DNA of 10,884 nucleotides. It comes from Cylindrodendrum hubeiense (Eukaryota; Ascomycota; Sordariomycetes; Hypocreales; Nectriaceae). The DNA is taken from positions 1-10,884 of the forward strand of contig JAANBB010000779.1 of the NCBI GenBank assembly GCA_014621425.1, read 5' to 3'. Both the position numbers and the translations under genes were made by a program. Position 1 is the first letter of the stretch, and each line of letters starts with the position of its first letter. Below, piece by piece: positions 9,285 through 10,884 of this stretch. The notes under the pieces were generated by a model. The model did no database searches. It worked only from the letters and a program-made list of their open reading frames with translations, and was not told the origin of the DNA.

Positions 9285-9822
9285 GGCTCATAAAATCAGG
9301 CCACTCTCCTCTGACTCGGGAGTCCTCGAACACGAAGCAAGCAGGCACCTATATCAAACACCAAGGGATATTCTTAGCTCTCCGGCTTGGCCCCAGCCAA
9401 ACGGAATAGACTGTCAGATTCCAGGACTCATCCGTGCGCCCAAAGAAGAAAAAGAACCCTCTTAAAATACACAAGGAACGTAGGTTGTCTGTCCAGTACC
9501 GCTCACATTCCGCGTTCGGAGGGACCAAACTCCTTTCTATCCATGAGTTCCCCAATCATCAGTCTTCATGCACAGCTGCATTTCAATGCCATTGTTTCAT
9601 GAATTCAATCAATGACCCAAAGACACGGACAATTAAGCACGGGTCACAGATGCTGAGTACGAAAAAAGGAGCACAGAGGCAAGTGGGAGAAATGTCGCAT
9701 CTTTGCGTGTTAGAGATACATAGGGAAGCTAAGGCGTGCTTAACCACACGTTTCGGGAGGATATATACACAACCATTCGCCCCCTCTCAGACAATCATCC
9801 GATTAGCCAGTCCTCACTGCAT
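9150..9822. other. Intergenic region, including the ATP17 3' flank
   Basis: No gene I can support. Several frames of 65-130 codons exist on the plus strand, but none has splice sites, a recognisable domain or clear codon bias. The part next to 9822 should contain the ATP17 3' UTR. No tRNA or terminator-like structure was recognised. Confidence 0.55.
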
Positions 9823-10517
9823 TTAGTGGGCGTTGTTCTTGTGGTGGCCTAGTGAGCACGGTTAGTTGTGTGTCCTCATGGTGGGTTTTCGCAAGCTCCG
9901 CCGATTTGTCGCCGACGGGTTCGGAGATACGTACGGAGATGGAAGTAGTAGTTCTGGGCGTAGCCGATGGCGACGAGGAAGACAATGGCGTGGATGATGG
10001 CTGCATATAGTCAATATCAACGTGGTCCGGGTTCGGAGGGGTTGGAGGGAGTCCATACGTCTGCCAGAGGGGTTCTTGCCGAAGTGCTTCTCCTGGTACT
10101 TGCCGAGGATGCCCTTGGCCTTGACCTCGGGAGCGGCACCTCGGGGAAGTTTCTCGTAGAAGCTGACAACGCGCTGCATGCGGATAGCATCAGGGGCGCC
10201 GCCAATGGCCTGTGGTGAGGGATCTCGTCAGCCTCCAATATTCATCCCAGCAACAGCTCAGCTCGGCGCCAATTCATCATCGCTCGGCGACCGGATCGTC
10301 CAAAGTATCGCATCGAGTGTATTCTCGTCCATGGGTTCAATCAAGGGATTGCGATTCATCGGGGCGTGCATACCTTGGGAGAGGCGACCTATTTTCATGA
10401 CCGACGTTAGCAACGGAAGCAATCGGAGGACCGGGGCTACTGCGGCCATAGCCGAGGAGTCCTTCTCACCTTGGGGGGGATGAGCGTCGAGAGCGCTCGG
10501 CGGGTAACGAAGCTCAT
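9823..10517 (-). CDS. ATP17: Mitochondrial F1Fo ATP synthase subunit f
   Basis: Small membrane subunit of the Fo sector of mitochondrial ATP synthase, in the inner membrane; in yeast subunit f (Atp17) is needed for a functional Fo. Five minus-strand exons: 10517-10470, 10388-10374, 10209-10059, 10000-9935 and 9848-9823 (stop TAA 9825-9823). They sum to 306 nt, 101 residues, the same length as yeast Atp17. The N-terminus MSFVTRRALSTLIPPK is basic and hydroxylated, like a matrix-targeting presequence. The conserved core MQRVVSFYEKLPRG starts at residue 32. One membrane helix, IIHAIVFLVAIGYAQNYYF, and the tail HLRHHKNNAH close the protein. All five exons are needed to obtain this. Start context is good (A at -3). 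It is divergent from the mitochondrial-type gene starting at 10831, 313 bp away. Confidence 0.96.
9849..9934 (-). other. ATP17 intron 4
   Basis: This 86-bp intron has donor GTACGT, branch point CTAAC (complement of 9861-9865) and acceptor CTAG. The split codon C/GC gives Arg in FHL-R-HHKNNAH. It leaves a last coding exon of only 26 nt. Confidence 0.92.
10001..10058 (-). other. ATP17 intron 3
   Basis: This 58-bp intron has donor GTATGG and acceptor ATGCAG. The best branch point is a degenerate TTGAC (complement of 10010-10014). The split codon C/CC gives Pro in NPSGR-P-IIHAI. Confidence 0.9.
10210..10373 (-). other. ATP17 intron 2
   Basis: This 164-bp intron has donor GTATGC, branch point CTGAC (complement of 10227-10231) and acceptor CACAG; phase 0. 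It is the longest intron of this gene. Confidence 0.88.
10374..10388 (-). other. ATP17 exon 2, a 15-nt microexon
   Basis: GTCGCCTCTCCCAAG encodes VASPK and lies between TAG (10391-10389) and GTATGC (10373-10368). It is phase 0 on both sides, so skipping it would only delete five residues. VASP at this point matches the subunit f N-terminus as I recall it. Confidence 0.9.
10389..10469 (-). other. ATP17 intron 1
   Basis: This 81-bp intron has donor GTGAGA, branch point CTAAC (complement of 10406-10410) and acceptor AATAG; phase 0. Confidence 0.9.
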
Positions 10518-10830
10518 GATTGCGGGTGGTCGGTGACTGGTAACTCGGAGAATTGCTCAATTGCCGCGTTGGTCCGTCGAGGGTCTTCGTGACGCTCAAT
10601 TGCAGGGCTGATGGGGTGGGTTTTCTGTCGAGATGTTTAGCAGCGAGGTTTCCTTGCCGAAAAGCACTCGTCCGCGTCTCCGGTAAAATATTACTCCGCC
10701 CCAGCCAATCACCGCCTTCGCGTTCAAGCTTGCTCGACTTCGACAATCGCCGCAACCCACCGTCGTCAGGCAAATAAACGATCACGCCCACGCCCGCCAG
10801 CCAGTCCAATTGAGCGCTCGTCGTTGCACC
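10518..10830. promoter_or_regulatory. Divergent promoter between ATP17 and a mitochondrial-type gene
   Basis: This 313-bp space separates two divergent start codons. It has CCAAT boxes on the plus strand at 10705-10709 and 10806-10810 and an A/T-rich patch at 10684-10692. CCAAT is the site of the HAP complex, which is known to act on respiratory genes in fungi. The second box is only 20 nt from the plus-strand start and may lie in its leader. About 0.6 such boxes are expected by chance, so support is modest. Confidence 0.5.
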
Positions 10831-10884
10831 ATGGCCTCTCTCCGAACCCAGAGCGCGGCTCGCATGCTGCGAAGCGCTGCCTCG
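10831..10884 (+). CDS. N-terminus of a probable mitochondrial protein (3' partial)
   Basis: The first 18 codons are visible, MASLRTQSAARMLRSAAS, and the frame runs open off the right edge. The segment has three arginines, many Ala/Ser residues and no acidic residue, typical of an amphipathic matrix-targeting presequence. The start context is strong (A at -3, G at +4). Too little is present to name the protein. The head-to-head position with ATP17 supports, but does not prove, a mitochondrial role. Confidence 0.65.
   Translation, partial: MASLRTQSAARMLRSAAS

Noticed and set aside
9434..9826. Plus-strand frame of 130 codons overlapping the ATP17 stop region
   Set aside because: No domain, no codon bias, and it runs into the ATP17 last exon antisense; most likely chance.

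Overview
The window looks like nuclear DNA of a filamentous ascomycete, most probably a Sordariomycete. The reasons are short introns (mostly 55-86 bp) with GTRNGN-type donors and CTAAC or CTGAC branch points close to YAG acceptors, C-ending codon preference, pyrimidine-rich leaders, and predicted proteins of filamentous-fungal type. I cannot name the genus. I see no mobile element, CRISPR array, tRNA, rRNA or sign of horizontal transfer.

Layout, left to right. (1) Positions 2-2919, plus strand: MCM6, a subunit of the MCM2-7 replicative helicase, in three exons and cut at its 5' end by the window edge. (2) Positions 2920-4256: a 1.3 kb tail-to-tail intergenic region. It holds a candidate 59-residue small ORF and a perfect 8-bp hairpin. 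(3) Positions 8318-4257, minus strand: a three-exon gene for a 1,261-residue, largely disordered protein. It has a Trp/Asp-rich motif, a charged coiled coil, a duplicated GIIGVGGTNA motif and an Arg/Gly-rich C-terminus. I do not recognise a named family; a role in RNA binding is only a guess. (4) Positions 8319-9822: about 1.5 kb without a convincing gene. The first 831 nt have no ATG on the minus strand, which fits a long leader and promoter for the gene in (3). (5) Positions 10517-9823, minus strand: mitochondrial ATP synthase subunit f (ATP17), only 101 residues but spread over five exons, one of 15 nt. (6) From 10831, plus strand: the first 18 codons of a gene that starts with a mitochondrial-type presequence. 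It shares a 313-bp divergent promoter with ATP17.

The genes are not one pathway: DNA replication, an uncharacterised cytosolic-type protein, and mitochondrial functions. The only functional link I would propose is the divergent mitochondrial pair at the right end. I did not find an undescribed multi-gene system. The most interesting material is the uncharacterised gene with its ATG-free leader and constrained internal repeat, and the microexon in ATP17.
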